Below are positions 1-5,798 of a stretch of DNA of 6,148 bases, one piece after another. Source of the DNA: Campylobacterales bacterium. Its GTDB lineage: Bacteria > Campylobacterota > Campylobacteria > Campylobacterales > Arcobacteraceae. The stretch spans positions 1 through 6,148 of the forward strand of contig JADHTT010000059.1 in NCBI GenBank assembly GCA_016784825.1, written 5' to 3'. Each line of letters starts with the position of its first letter. Within the stretch, counting starts at the first letter, position 1. Position numbers and translations under genes: made by a program. The notes under the pieces were generated by a model, which had not been told where the DNA came from, made no database searches, and saw only the letters and a list, made by a program, of their open reading frames with translations.

Positions 1-489
1 ATGAATCATCACATCATTGCCAATAGTACAATCTCTATAGATAATCACATTTGGATAGATAGTACAATTTGATCCTATTGTACAATTATCTCCTATAAAA
101 GCACCAGACATAATTGTGCAGTTTTCACCTATTGTAGTATTGTATCCAATATGAACATTTTCCATAATAGTACAATTTTGTCCTATATTTGGTTCATCAC
201 CACTAGTTTCAATTATTTTTGGAGCAAATAGTTTAGATGCATATGCTAGTGTCAAATAAGGTTCATCACATACCAAAGCAATTGTACCATCAGGTACTTC
301 ATCTTTAAACTGCGCTGTTAATAAAACTGCAGCAGCCTTAGTGTCTCTTAAATCTTTTAAATATTTTTTATTTTCTAAAAATGTAATTTCACTAGATGTG
401 GCATCTTTTAGAGTATTAAGTCCTAAGATTTCAATACTATCTTGACAATCAATTTCTAATATATTACAAATCTCATTTAAACTTAACAT
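1..489 (-). CDS. lpxD: UDP-3-O-acylglucosamine N-acyltransferase LpxD, N-terminal part (cut by window edge)
   Basis: Translation from ATG at 489 stays open to position 1, giving 163 residues of a protein usually about 310-350 long. LpxD adds the second 3-hydroxyacyl chain, amide-linked, to UDP-3-O-acylglucosamine in lipid A synthesis, in the cytoplasm at the inner membrane. Residues 1-97 look like the LpxD N-terminal uridine-binding domain, with SSEITFLENKKYL near 32-44 and AAAVLL near 52-57. From about residue 102 the protein is a run of left-handed beta-helix hexapeptides (IGQNCT, IGENCT, IGDNCT, IGSNCT). The catalytic His of the family lies further on and is outside the window. The start is supported by AGGA eight bases upstream, 16 nt after the ilvH stop. 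Other hexapeptide acyltransferases such as LpxA or GlmU are less likely, because they lack this N-terminal domain. The position after ilvH matches my memory of Campylobacter. Confidence 0.93.
   Translation of the reverse strand, partial: MLSLNEICNILEIDCQDSIEILGLNTLKDATSSEITFLENKKYLKDLRDTKAAAVLLTAQFKDEVPDGTIALVCDEPYLTLAYASKLFAPKIIETSGDEPNIGQNCTIMENVHIGYNTTIGENCTIMSGAFIGDNCTIGSNCTIYPNVIIYRDCTIGNDVMIH
23..176 (-). repeat. 18-bp-periodic DNA repeat encoding hexapeptide coils of LpxD
   Basis: On the plus strand the decamer ATAGTACAAT occurs exactly at 23-32, 59-68 and 167-176. A one-base variant, ATTGTACAAT, lies at 77-86 and a weaker copy, ATTGTGCAGT, at 113-122. All starts are separated by multiples of 18 bp, which is one hexapeptide. 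The repeat encodes the N/D-C-T-I part of successive beta-helix coils, so protein structure explains it. The copy at 77-86 is a perfect 10-bp palindrome. Confidence 0.75.
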
Positions 490-505
490 CTAATATTTCC
501 TATTT

Positions 506-1003
506 TTATCTTTCCATCGCTACAACACCACTTCGAACTATCTCTATTGGGTTGTATTTTTGAATAACCTTGATAAAATTTGTAATTCTTTCAGGTGCAT
601 CTGTAGCAGATACAACAATAGCATCATCTGTTACATTTTGTATATCACCATTGTAAGCTCTAGACAAAACATCTACATCACTTAAATTTTGATCTAATGG
701 TATCTTAATAAGTACTGTATCTTTTTCTATAACATTCTGATGTTCAATTACTTTTAATACAGGAAGCAGCTTGTTTAATTGCTTAACTATCTGATCAATC
801 ACCCTTGCACTTCCAATAGTCACTATAGTGATTCTTGAATACTCACTATGAGGGATTGGAGCAACTGTTAAGCTATCGATATTGTATGCACGAGCAGAAA
901 ATAGATCAACTATTCTAGAAAGAACTGCATCTTTGTTTACAACAATAACCGATAATACTTCTCTTTTCTCTTCACTATTATAAAAATCCTTAAAGTTACC
1001 CAT
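506..1003 (-). CDS. ilvH: Acetolactate synthase small (regulatory) subunit IlvH
   Basis: 165 residues. This is the ACT-domain regulatory subunit that activates the catalytic subunit IlvB and confers valine feedback inhibition on acetohydroxyacid synthase. An N-terminal extension of about 12 residues precedes the ACT domain (about 15-90), which contains VLSVIVVNKDAVLSR and YNIDSLTVAP. The C-terminal domain (about 95-165) ends in IVRSGVVAMER, close to the E. coli IlvH ending ARSGVVGLSRG. Asn23 and Asn41 line up with E. coli Asn11 and Asn29 of the valine site, but Ala26 and Ala39 stand where E. coli has Gly14 and Gly27. The ATG overlaps the ilvB stop by one base (TAATG) and has a strong Shine-Dalgarno, which fixes the start. 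The gene is almost certainly cotranscribed and translationally coupled with ilvB; lpxD starts 16 nt after its stop. Confidence 0.95.
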   Translation of the reverse strand: MGNFKDFYNSEEKREVLSVIVVNKDAVLSRIVDLFSARAYNIDSLTVAPIPHSEYSRITIVTIGSARVIDQIVKQLNKLLPVLKVIEHQNVIEKDTVLIKIPLDQNLSDVDVLSRAYNGDIQNVTDDAIVVSATDAPERITNFIKVIQKYNPIEIVRSGVVAMER

Positions 1004-2694
1004 TATTTATCTCCTTTTAGAAGTAGCATCTCATCTAGTGCATGACCATTTGGAACCATTGGTAGAACCTCTTCCCTTCTATCAATAATAACCTCAATAA
1101 TTGCAGTTTTATTTGATTTTACAGCCTCATCTAAAGCTTTATCAAACTCATCTTTTGTATGAACTTTAAATCCAATTCCACCCATAGATTCACATAACAT
1201 CTGGAAGTTTGCTTGCGTTTCTAATACCGTTTCAGATAATCTATCTTCATAGAATCTTGTTTGCCACTGTCTTACCATACCAAGATAGTTATTATTCAAA
1301 ATAATATTAATATGTGGCAGATTATACTGAGTACAAGTGATGATCTCTTGGATATTCATCATTATACTTCCATCACCTGTAAAGTTTACAGAGATTTTAT
1401 CTGGATTAGCTCTTTTTACACCCATTGCATAAGGAAGTCCAACACCCATAGTTCCTAGTCCACCACTTGTCATAAATTGTCTTGGATAGTTAAATGGATA
1501 AAATTGTGCTGTCCACATCTGGTGTTGTCCAACATCAGTTGATATAAGTGCACTATCACCAAGAAGCTCACCAGTTCTAGCAATTACCCATTGAGGCTTT
1601 AAGCTATTTGTATCTTCAAAATACTCTAGTGGATGCTCCTCTTGATATGCTTTTAAATTGTCAATCCAAGAAGTATAATCATTAAAAGTAAATTCTTTAG
1701 CATACTTCAATAACTGTCCCATAACAATACCTAAATCACCAACAATTGGATAGTTTGGCTTAACAATCTTGCCAATACTTGCTGGATCTATATCTACATG
1801 CACAACATGTGCTTTTTTAGCAAATACATCAAGTCTTCCCGTAACCCTATCATCAAATCGTGCACCTAGACAAATTATCATATCTGTTTCACTCATAGCC
1901 ATATTTGCAGCATATTCACCATGCATACCAAGCATACCAAAAAGAAGTTCATCATCACTTCTCATGATACCTCTAGCCATTAGTGTCTCAACTACTGGTA
2001 TATTTGCCATATGTGCAAACTTTCTAATATCTTCATAACAGTTTGATGCAACAGCACCACCACCAATATATAGTAATGGTCTTTGTGATTTAGCTATATG
2101 CTCCAGTGCATTTTTAATCTGCCTTACATTACCTTTTGTAGTTGGTTTATATGTTGGTAAATCAAATTCTTGTGTATAATCAAACTCAGCTAGATTTGCC
2201 GTTACATCTTTTGGAATATCAATATGTACAGGACCTGGTCTTCCAGATTTAGCTATATGAAATGCTATTTTCAAAACTCGTGTTAAATCTTTAACATCGT
2301 TTACTAGAAAATTATGTTTAGTACATGGTCTAGATATTCCAACAGCATCAATCTCTTGGAATGCATCTGTACCAATCACTGCTGTAGGTACTTGACCTGA
2401 GATAACAACCATAGGGATAGAATCCGTATATGCTGTAGCTAATCCCGTAACTGCATTTGTAAATCCAGGTCCAGATGTAACTATGGCAACACCAACCTCA
2501 CCTGTACTTCTAGCATATGCATCAGCTGCATGAACTGCTGCCTGCTCATGCTTTGTTAAAATATGTTGAAAATTATTTTGCTTATAGATCTCATCGTATA
2601 CATTCATGTTTGCCCCACCAGGGTAACCAAATACAACCTCTACATTCTCTTTTGCAATAGCTTCTGTAACTATCTGCGCTCCAGTCATCATCAT
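1003..2694 (-). CDS. ilvB: Acetolactate synthase large (catalytic) subunit, ThDP- and FAD-dependent
   Basis: 563 residues, normal family length. It condenses two pyruvates to 2-acetolactate, or pyruvate with 2-ketobutyrate, the first common step of Val/Leu/Ile synthesis, in the cytoplasm with IlvH. The N-terminal ThDP PYR domain (about 4-170) carries GYPGGA (23-28) and KHEQAA with the conserved cofactor-activating Glu50, then TSGPG and the arginine-containing GRPGPV (151-156). The central FAD-type domain (about 190-325) has LGARFDDRVTGR (276-287). The C-terminal ThDP PP domain (about 370-540) has GDGS at 440-443 followed by the Asn pair at 467-468, the classic thiamine diphosphate/Mg motif, then LGMVRQWQ (471-478). 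Three in-frame ATGs open the gene (2694, 2691, 2688); the first is chosen because AGGA lies eight bases upstream. Functionally this is AHAS; the symbol could equally be ilvI. No key residue appears missing. Confidence 0.97.
   Translation of the reverse strand: MMMTGAQIVTEAIAKENVEVVFGYPGGANMNVYDEIYKQNNFQHILTKHEQAAVHAADAYARSTGEVGVAIVTSGPGFTNAVTGLATAYTDSIPMVVISGQVPTAVIGTDAFQEIDAVGISRPCTKHNFLVNDVKDLTRVLKIAFHIAKSGRPGPVHIDIPKDVTANLAEFDYTQEFDLPTYKPTTKGNVRQIKNALEHIAKSQRPLLYIGGGAVASNCYEDIRKFAHMANIPVVETLMARGIMRSDDELLFGMLGMHGEYAANMAMSETDMIICLGARFDDRVTGRLDVFAKKAHVVHVDIDPASIGKIVKPNYPIVGDLGIVMGQLLKYAKEFTFNDYTSWIDNLKAYQEEHPLEYFEDTNSLKPQWVIARTGELLGDSALISTDVGQHQMWTAQFYPFNYPRQFMTSGGLGTMGVGLPYAMGVKRANPDKISVNFTGDGSIMMNIQEIITCTQYNLPHINIILNNNYLGMVRQWQTRFYEDRLSETVLETQANFQMLCESMGGIGFKVHTKDEFDKALDEAVKSNKTAIIEVIIDRREEVLPMVPNGHALDEMLLLKGDK
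1011..1018 (-). promoter_or_regulatory. Strong Shine-Dalgarno of ilvH inside the ilvB 3' end
   Basis: The minus strand reads AAAAGGAG followed by seven bases (ATAAATA) and the ilvH ATG at 1003. The site lies within the last codons of ilvB (Leu-Lys-Gly-Asp-Lys-stop). It is the clearest ribosome binding site in the window and, with the TAATG overlap, supports coupled translation of the two acetolactate synthase subunits. Confidence 0.75.
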
Positions 2695-2761
2695 AATTAT
2701 TTTCCTATAATATAATTTTAAGATATACTACTTAAATGATTATTAAAATGTGGTTAAGTAT
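2695..2761. promoter_or_regulatory. Intergenic gap before ilvB with inverted repeat; possible promoter/operator
   Basis: This 67-nt gap is the largest in the window and the natural place for control of ilvBH. It is extremely AT-rich. A 7-bp inverted repeat (TACTTAA at 2729-2735, TTAAGTA at 2754-2760) is separated by 18 nt. On the minus strand several -10-like hexamers occur (for example TAAAAT at 2715-2720 and TATATT at 2709-2714), but they would give leaders of only about 8-14 nt and none has a clear -35. The ilvB Shine-Dalgarno AGGA is at 2703-2706. In DNA this AT-rich all of these matches may be chance, and I see no leader peptide or attenuator. Confidence 0.25.
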
Positions 2762-3664
2762 CTATACTAGGTTACCAAAGCAAGAATCTATTGCTATCCC
2801 TTCTCTAAGGCCATCATCAAATACTATTGATGAATCTTTATTCAAAATTTCAAAGATTGATTGAAATATATTTACACCTGTAACTATATAATCTTGCCGT
2901 CCAGTTCCAACCAACTCTTCAAGATATTTTGGTGTATTACTATTAAATATCTCTAGACAATTTTTTAAATCATCTAAACTAACCTGTGTTCCATTTATTT
3001 TTGATTTATCATAAGTGCTATAATTCATCCCCAATTTTAGTGCTGCAATTGTTGTGGGTGTTCCTGCTGTTGATATAAAATCAAATTCATTTATATCTAG
3101 CTTGTAACTATCTATAAACTCTTTCATCTGTTGCTTATAAGATGCTAATACTTCAGCACTATTTTTAGTTTGAGACAGTGTCACAATACCCACATCAAAA
3201 CTTTGTTTATATATTTTATATCTATCTTTGATAATAAGCTCAGTTGAGCCACCGCCAATATCTACTAATATAAACTTTTTATCATTTTGATTATGCCGTT
3301 TTAGTGCATATACAACGGCAAGCAATGTAAGCCTAGCTTCTTCTACAGCTTCTATAATTTTAAATTCAACTCCTGTTTGCTCTTTAATGTATGCTATTAC
3401 TTCATCAGAATTTGAAGCTTTTCTCATAGCTTGTGTTGTTCTAGCTATCGCTTTATGTGGAGTATAATGAAGTTTACTAATACTTGTATTTATAGCATTT
3501 ATAATTCTTTGGATTGCTTCAGAAGATATTTTACCAGTCTCCTCTAAACCATCTGCTGCACCAACAGATGTCTCAAAGTCACCAATACCTTTATGATTTT
3601 TACAATCATAAATCAAAACTCTAAATGAGTTTGAACCTAAATCAATTGAGGTTATATTGGCCAT
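2762..3664 (-). CDS. Short Ppx/GppA phosphatase family protein (exopolyphosphatase or pppGpp phosphohydrolase)
   Basis: 300 residues of the actin-like ASKHA fold. Family members cleave terminal phosphate from polyphosphate (Ppx) and/or convert pppGpp to ppGpp (GppA), in the cytoplasm. Visible motifs in order: phosphate-1 loop IDLGSNSFR (7-15); TTQAMRKASN (76-85); the EEARL block (108-112) holding the conserved catalytic Glu region; phosphate-2 loop VDIGGGSTEL (134-143); STAGTPTT (198-205); and DDGLREGIA (283-291). It ends right after the second actin-like domain, so it lacks the C-terminal HD-like domains of the roughly 500-residue E. coli Ppx and GppA. It therefore resembles the short two-domain forms known from Aquifex and mycobacteria. 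The ATG overlaps the pssA stop by one base and no Shine-Dalgarno is visible. Sequence alone does not separate Ppx from GppA activity, so I give no symbol. Confidence 0.9.
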   Translation of the reverse strand: MANITSIDLGSNSFRVLIYDCKNHKGIGDFETSVGAADGLEETGKISSEAIQRIINAINTSISKLHYTPHKAIARTTQAMRKASNSDEVIAYIKEQTGVEFKIIEAVEEARLTLLAVVYALKRHNQNDKKFILVDIGGGSTELIIKDRYKIYKQSFDVGIVTLSQTKNSAEVLASYKQQMKEFIDSYKLDINEFDFISTAGTPTTIAALKLGMNYSTYDKSKINGTQVSLDDLKNCLEIFNSNTPKYLEELVGTGRQDYIVTGVNIFQSIFEILNKDSSIVFDDGLREGIAIDSCFGNLV

Positions 3665-4227
3665 TATGGATGAGGAATTTTTATTTTTGAATTAAGTAAA
3701 AATCCTACTAATATCATAAGACCTAAAACAATATTTTCACTAGGTATTAGTTCATAGATAAACCCTAACCATACAAGCCATAATAAAATTGCACCAAGTG
3801 GTGTAGGAACTCCTATAAAGTGTTTAGCTACTTCACCCTCTTCGCTATTAATATTAAATTGAATAAGTCTTCGCAAACCTGAGATTACATAGTATATAAA
3901 TGCAAAAGCAACAAAAGCAGTATTTAAAAAGTGTATCTCTTTGCCATCTATTACACCAAAAAATATAAACATCACTGGAACAATCACAAATGATAAAAAG
4001 TCCGCAAATGAGTCAAGCTGAATACCAAATTCAGTAGAAAGATTATATTTTCTAGCAATCTTCCCATCTAAAATATCAAATGCCCCTGCACACCATGCAA
4101 AAAGTGCAGCACCAAAAAATTCATCATGTGTTAAAAAATATATTGCTAATACTCCACAAGCAATATTTAAAAATGTTACTAAATTTGCCATATTAAAATG
4201 GCTATTTTTGTTAAATAAAAATGTCAT
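3664..4227 (-). CDS. pssA: CDP-diacylglycerol--serine O-phosphatidyltransferase (short form)
   Basis: 187 residues, an integral membrane CDP-alcohol phosphatidyltransferase. It is predicted to join CDP-diacylglycerol and L-serine into phosphatidylserine, the precursor of phosphatidylethanolamine. The family signature is complete: Asp51, Asp54, Gly55, Ala58, Arg59, Gly68, Asp72 and Asp76 in the order DxxDGxxAR-x8-GxxxDxxxD. About five to six hydrophobic segments are visible (roughly 14-32, 36-52, 77-94, 101-118, 144-160, 164-179). GLRRLIQFNI (117-126), FIGVPTPLGA (137-146) and the ending KIKIPH (181-186) favour PssA over PgsA or cardiolipin synthase; from memory they resemble Bacillus subtilis PssA (GMLRLSKFNI, FIGMPIPFAG, KIKFPH). 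At 187 residues it is shorter than the roughly 237-residue Helicobacter enzyme I remember. The start has GGG five bases upstream. The stop overlaps the ppx start as TAATG. Confidence 0.88.
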   Translation of the reverse strand: MTFLFNKNSHFNMANLVTFLNIACGVLAIYFLTHDEFFGAALFAWCAGAFDILDGKIARKYNLSTEFGIQLDSFADFLSFVIVPVMFIFFGVIDGKEIHFLNTAFVAFAFIYYVISGLRRLIQFNINSEEGEVAKHFIGVPTPLGAILLWLVWLGFIYELIPSENIVLGLMILVGFLLNSKIKIPHP

Positions 4228-4283
4228 TTACACCCTTTTTTAATTATATGTTATTATTCTATCTAAATTTGTTTAGCTATTTG
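4228..4283. promoter_or_regulatory. Intergenic gap before pssA; possible internal promoter
   Basis: This 56-nt AT-rich gap separates the DUF218 gene stop from the pssA start. On the minus strand a perfect TATAAT lies at 4243-4248 and a TAGAAT at 4256-4261. The first would place the transcript start only about nine bases before the ATG, overlapping the GGG ribosome site at 4233-4235. The second would leave about 20 nt of leader. Neither has a recognisable -35, although Campylobacterota promoters often lack one. A small hairpin (CTAAA/TTTAG at 4263-4276) has no GC stem or T-tract and does not look like a terminator. Confidence 0.25.
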
Positions 4284-4997
4284 CTAAATCTGTCCTCTTA
4301 ATTTACTCCAAAGCAAGCCCAAATATTCATGCCATGCCTGTTCAGTCTTTTTAAGATTATTTCCCTGTGGTACAGAAAGTGCTTTATTACTATCCTTAAT
4401 TTGAAAATCTGTTGGAGCTGCTATTGGTTCTAACCCCTCTTTTTGAAATAGTGCCATGGCTCTAGGCATATGGTAAGCAGAAGTTACAAGTATAAATTTA
4501 GAAGATCCTAAAATCTCTTTAATTTTAATTGCTTCCTCTTTAGTATCTTTTGGTTTACTATGAATAATAATATCTTTTTTTGGAATACCTATGCTTTCGA
4601 ATACTTTAGCTGTTTTAATTGCTTCTGGAACTGTGCCTCGTCCAGCATATCCTGATGTAATTATCTTTGCATTTGGAAGATAATTATATATTCTTAACGC
4701 TTCCCATCCACGATTTTCTCTATCACCACCAAGAAGTAATATATATTTTGTATCTTTTGGTATAACTTTTAGATCAAGCTTTTTATAACTATTTTCGAGT
4801 GGTGCAATTAGAAAATTTGATACAGGTACATAAGAGATTAATACAATCCATATAAAACCAAATACTAAAAATACTTTTGCTTTTTTATAACTATTTTTAA
4901 AAAGAAAAAATAGTCCAATTAATAATATTAGTAATCCAAGAGAAAATGGCATTAGTACTGCACTTAGTACTTTTTTTAGTAAAAATCCTAATTCCAT
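4284..4997 (-). CDS. YdcF/ElyC/SanA family membrane-anchored DUF218 protein
   Basis: 237 residues. The N-terminus carries two hydrophobic membrane segments (about 13-33 and 41-60) separated by a short basic loop (KNSYKKAK), followed by a soluble DUF218 domain (about 84-237). Motifs are ILLLGGDRENRG (86-97), IITSGYAG (112-119), PEA (124-126), GIP (137-139), the acidic KDTKEEA (150-156), and LVTSAYHMPRAMALFQKEGL (170-189). The two-segment anchor and the ending WHEYLGLLW (222-230) resemble E. coli ElyC, which is linked to envelope and peptidoglycan/lipid-carrier homeostasis. The molecular activity of the family is not settled. The region after the GG motif is shorter than I recall for ElyC, so a plain YdcF-like assignment is safer and I give no symbol. 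The start codon follows the memo TAG directly, with AGGGA five bases upstream. Its neighbours pssA and lpxD also act on the envelope. Confidence 0.85.
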   Translation of the reverse strand: MELGFLLKKVLSAVLMPFSLGLLILLIGLFFLFKNSYKKAKVFLVFGFIWIVLISYVPVSNFLIAPLENSYKKLDLKVIPKDTKYILLLGGDRENRGWEALRIYNYLPNAKIITSGYAGRGTVPEAIKTAKVFESIGIPKKDIIIHSKPKDTKEEAIKIKEILGSSKFILVTSAYHMPRAMALFQKEGLEPIAAPTDFQIKDSNKALSVPQGNNLKKTEQAWHEYLGLLWSKLRGQI

Positions 4998-5798
4998 CTA
5001 TATCCCTAAAACAAATGATGTGTAACCAACTACACTTTGTTTATCATTTGTAATATCCGCACTCGTACGATAATCACAAAACTGTACTTGATAACTATTT
5101 TTACTTGCGTATTCCACTAATGCTTTTAAACCAATCATCCCACAAGCTTCACAGCCATTATCAAATTTTTCAATATCAAGTGATCCAATAGCATCTAAAC
5201 AAATCCTATCTAACACCGTAGCTTTTTCAAGAGTATGAAAATGACTTAAGTCTGTACTAATAACTACTAAATTGTCTTCATCTTCAAGAGTGTATTTGAT
5301 TAATTTTTCTATATCTTGATAAGATATATTACCATAGACAATTTCAATAACTTCTATATCTTGAAAATAGTATTTTATAAATGGCATTTGAGTTTCAGTA
5401 GAATGTTCACAATGAACCTCATCTATAAAATCTAAACTATCAAACTTTTCATACAGATCATTTGCAAAATCTAAATCGATTTTTAAATCCCCTAAAGGTG
5501 TTTCATAGTTTTCAAATAGTGATACGCTTGCACCATCAAATCCAAATCTATGAGATGGTCCAAACACTACCACTCTTTTATGTTTTGAATTTAAAGAAAC
5601 TGTTTCATATGCAACATCTGCACTAAAGCCACTGTAGATATATCCTGCATGTGGAACTATTAGCGCACGAGCTTGAAACTGTGTCGTTAAATTAAAAGCA
5701 TGTTGCTTTGCCAAACTTTGGAAATGACTAAAGTATTTTAATAGTTCCTCTTTTGTATCAGGATAAAACTGTCCATTAACTGCCATCTTTCTATTCAT
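4998..5798 (-). CDS. MEMO1 family protein, AmmeMemoRadiSam system protein B
   Basis: 266 residues from the chosen ATG; numbering here counts from that Met. The family fold is related to extradiol dioxygenases (LigB-like). Seen motifs: AVNGQFYP (6-13), VPHAGYIYSG (48-57) with His50, GPSHRF (80-85) with His83, EHSTETQMPF (131-140), STDLSHFH (181-188), CEACG (216-220), and the ending SVVGYTSFVLGI. His50, His83 and Cys219 correspond to the metal ligands described for human MEMO1 (His49, His81, Cys244). The protein is cytosolic, with no signal peptide. In bacteria the family sits with a radical SAM enzyme and AMMECR1; here the radical SAM gene is immediately upstream and overlapping, which fixes the system assignment. 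The biochemical role is unknown. Three starts are possible: TTG 5804, ATG 5801 and ATG 5798. TAAGGA at 5805-5810 abuts the TTG, lies 3 nt from the first ATG and 6 nt from the second, so 5798 is favoured and 5801 remains possible. Confidence 0.92.
   Translation of the reverse strand: MNRKMAVNGQFYPDTKEELLKYFSHFQSLAKQHAFNLTTQFQARALIVPHAGYIYSGFSADVAYETVSLNSKHKRVVVFGPSHRFGFDGASVSLFENYETPLGDLKIDLDFANDLYEKFDSLDFIDEVHCEHSTETQMPFIKYYFQDIEVIEIVYGNISYQDIEKLIKYTLEDEDNLVVISTDLSHFHTLEKATVLDRICLDAIGSLDIEKFDNGCEACGMIGLKALVEYASKNSYQVQFCDYRTSADITNDKQSVVGYTSFVLGI

Noticed and set aside
77..86. Perfect palindrome ATTGTACAAT, considered as an operator site
   Set aside because: It lies within the lpxD coding repeats and is explained by the recurring Asn-Cys-Thr-Ile codons.
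1261..1458. Plus-strand open frame of 65 codons
   Set aside because: It lies wholly inside the well-supported ilvB gene on the opposite strand, has no ribosome site that I can see, and its translation has no recognisable motif.
1769..2038. Plus-strand open frame of 89 codons, serine/isoleucine-rich and somewhat hydrophobic
   Set aside because: It is an antisense shadow of the FAD-domain part of ilvB; its composition reflects the reverse complement of conserved ilvB codons.
4243..4248. Perfect minus-strand TATAAT as a firm pssA promoter
   Set aside because: The resulting transcript would begin at or next to the ribosome site, with no -35 visible; it is kept only as a weak candidate within the gap annotation.
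4263..4276. Small hairpin CTAAA/TTTAG after the DUF218 gene, considered as a terminator
   Set aside because: The stem is only 5 bp of mostly A-T pairs with no following T-tract on the minus strand, so it would be too weak for intrinsic termination.
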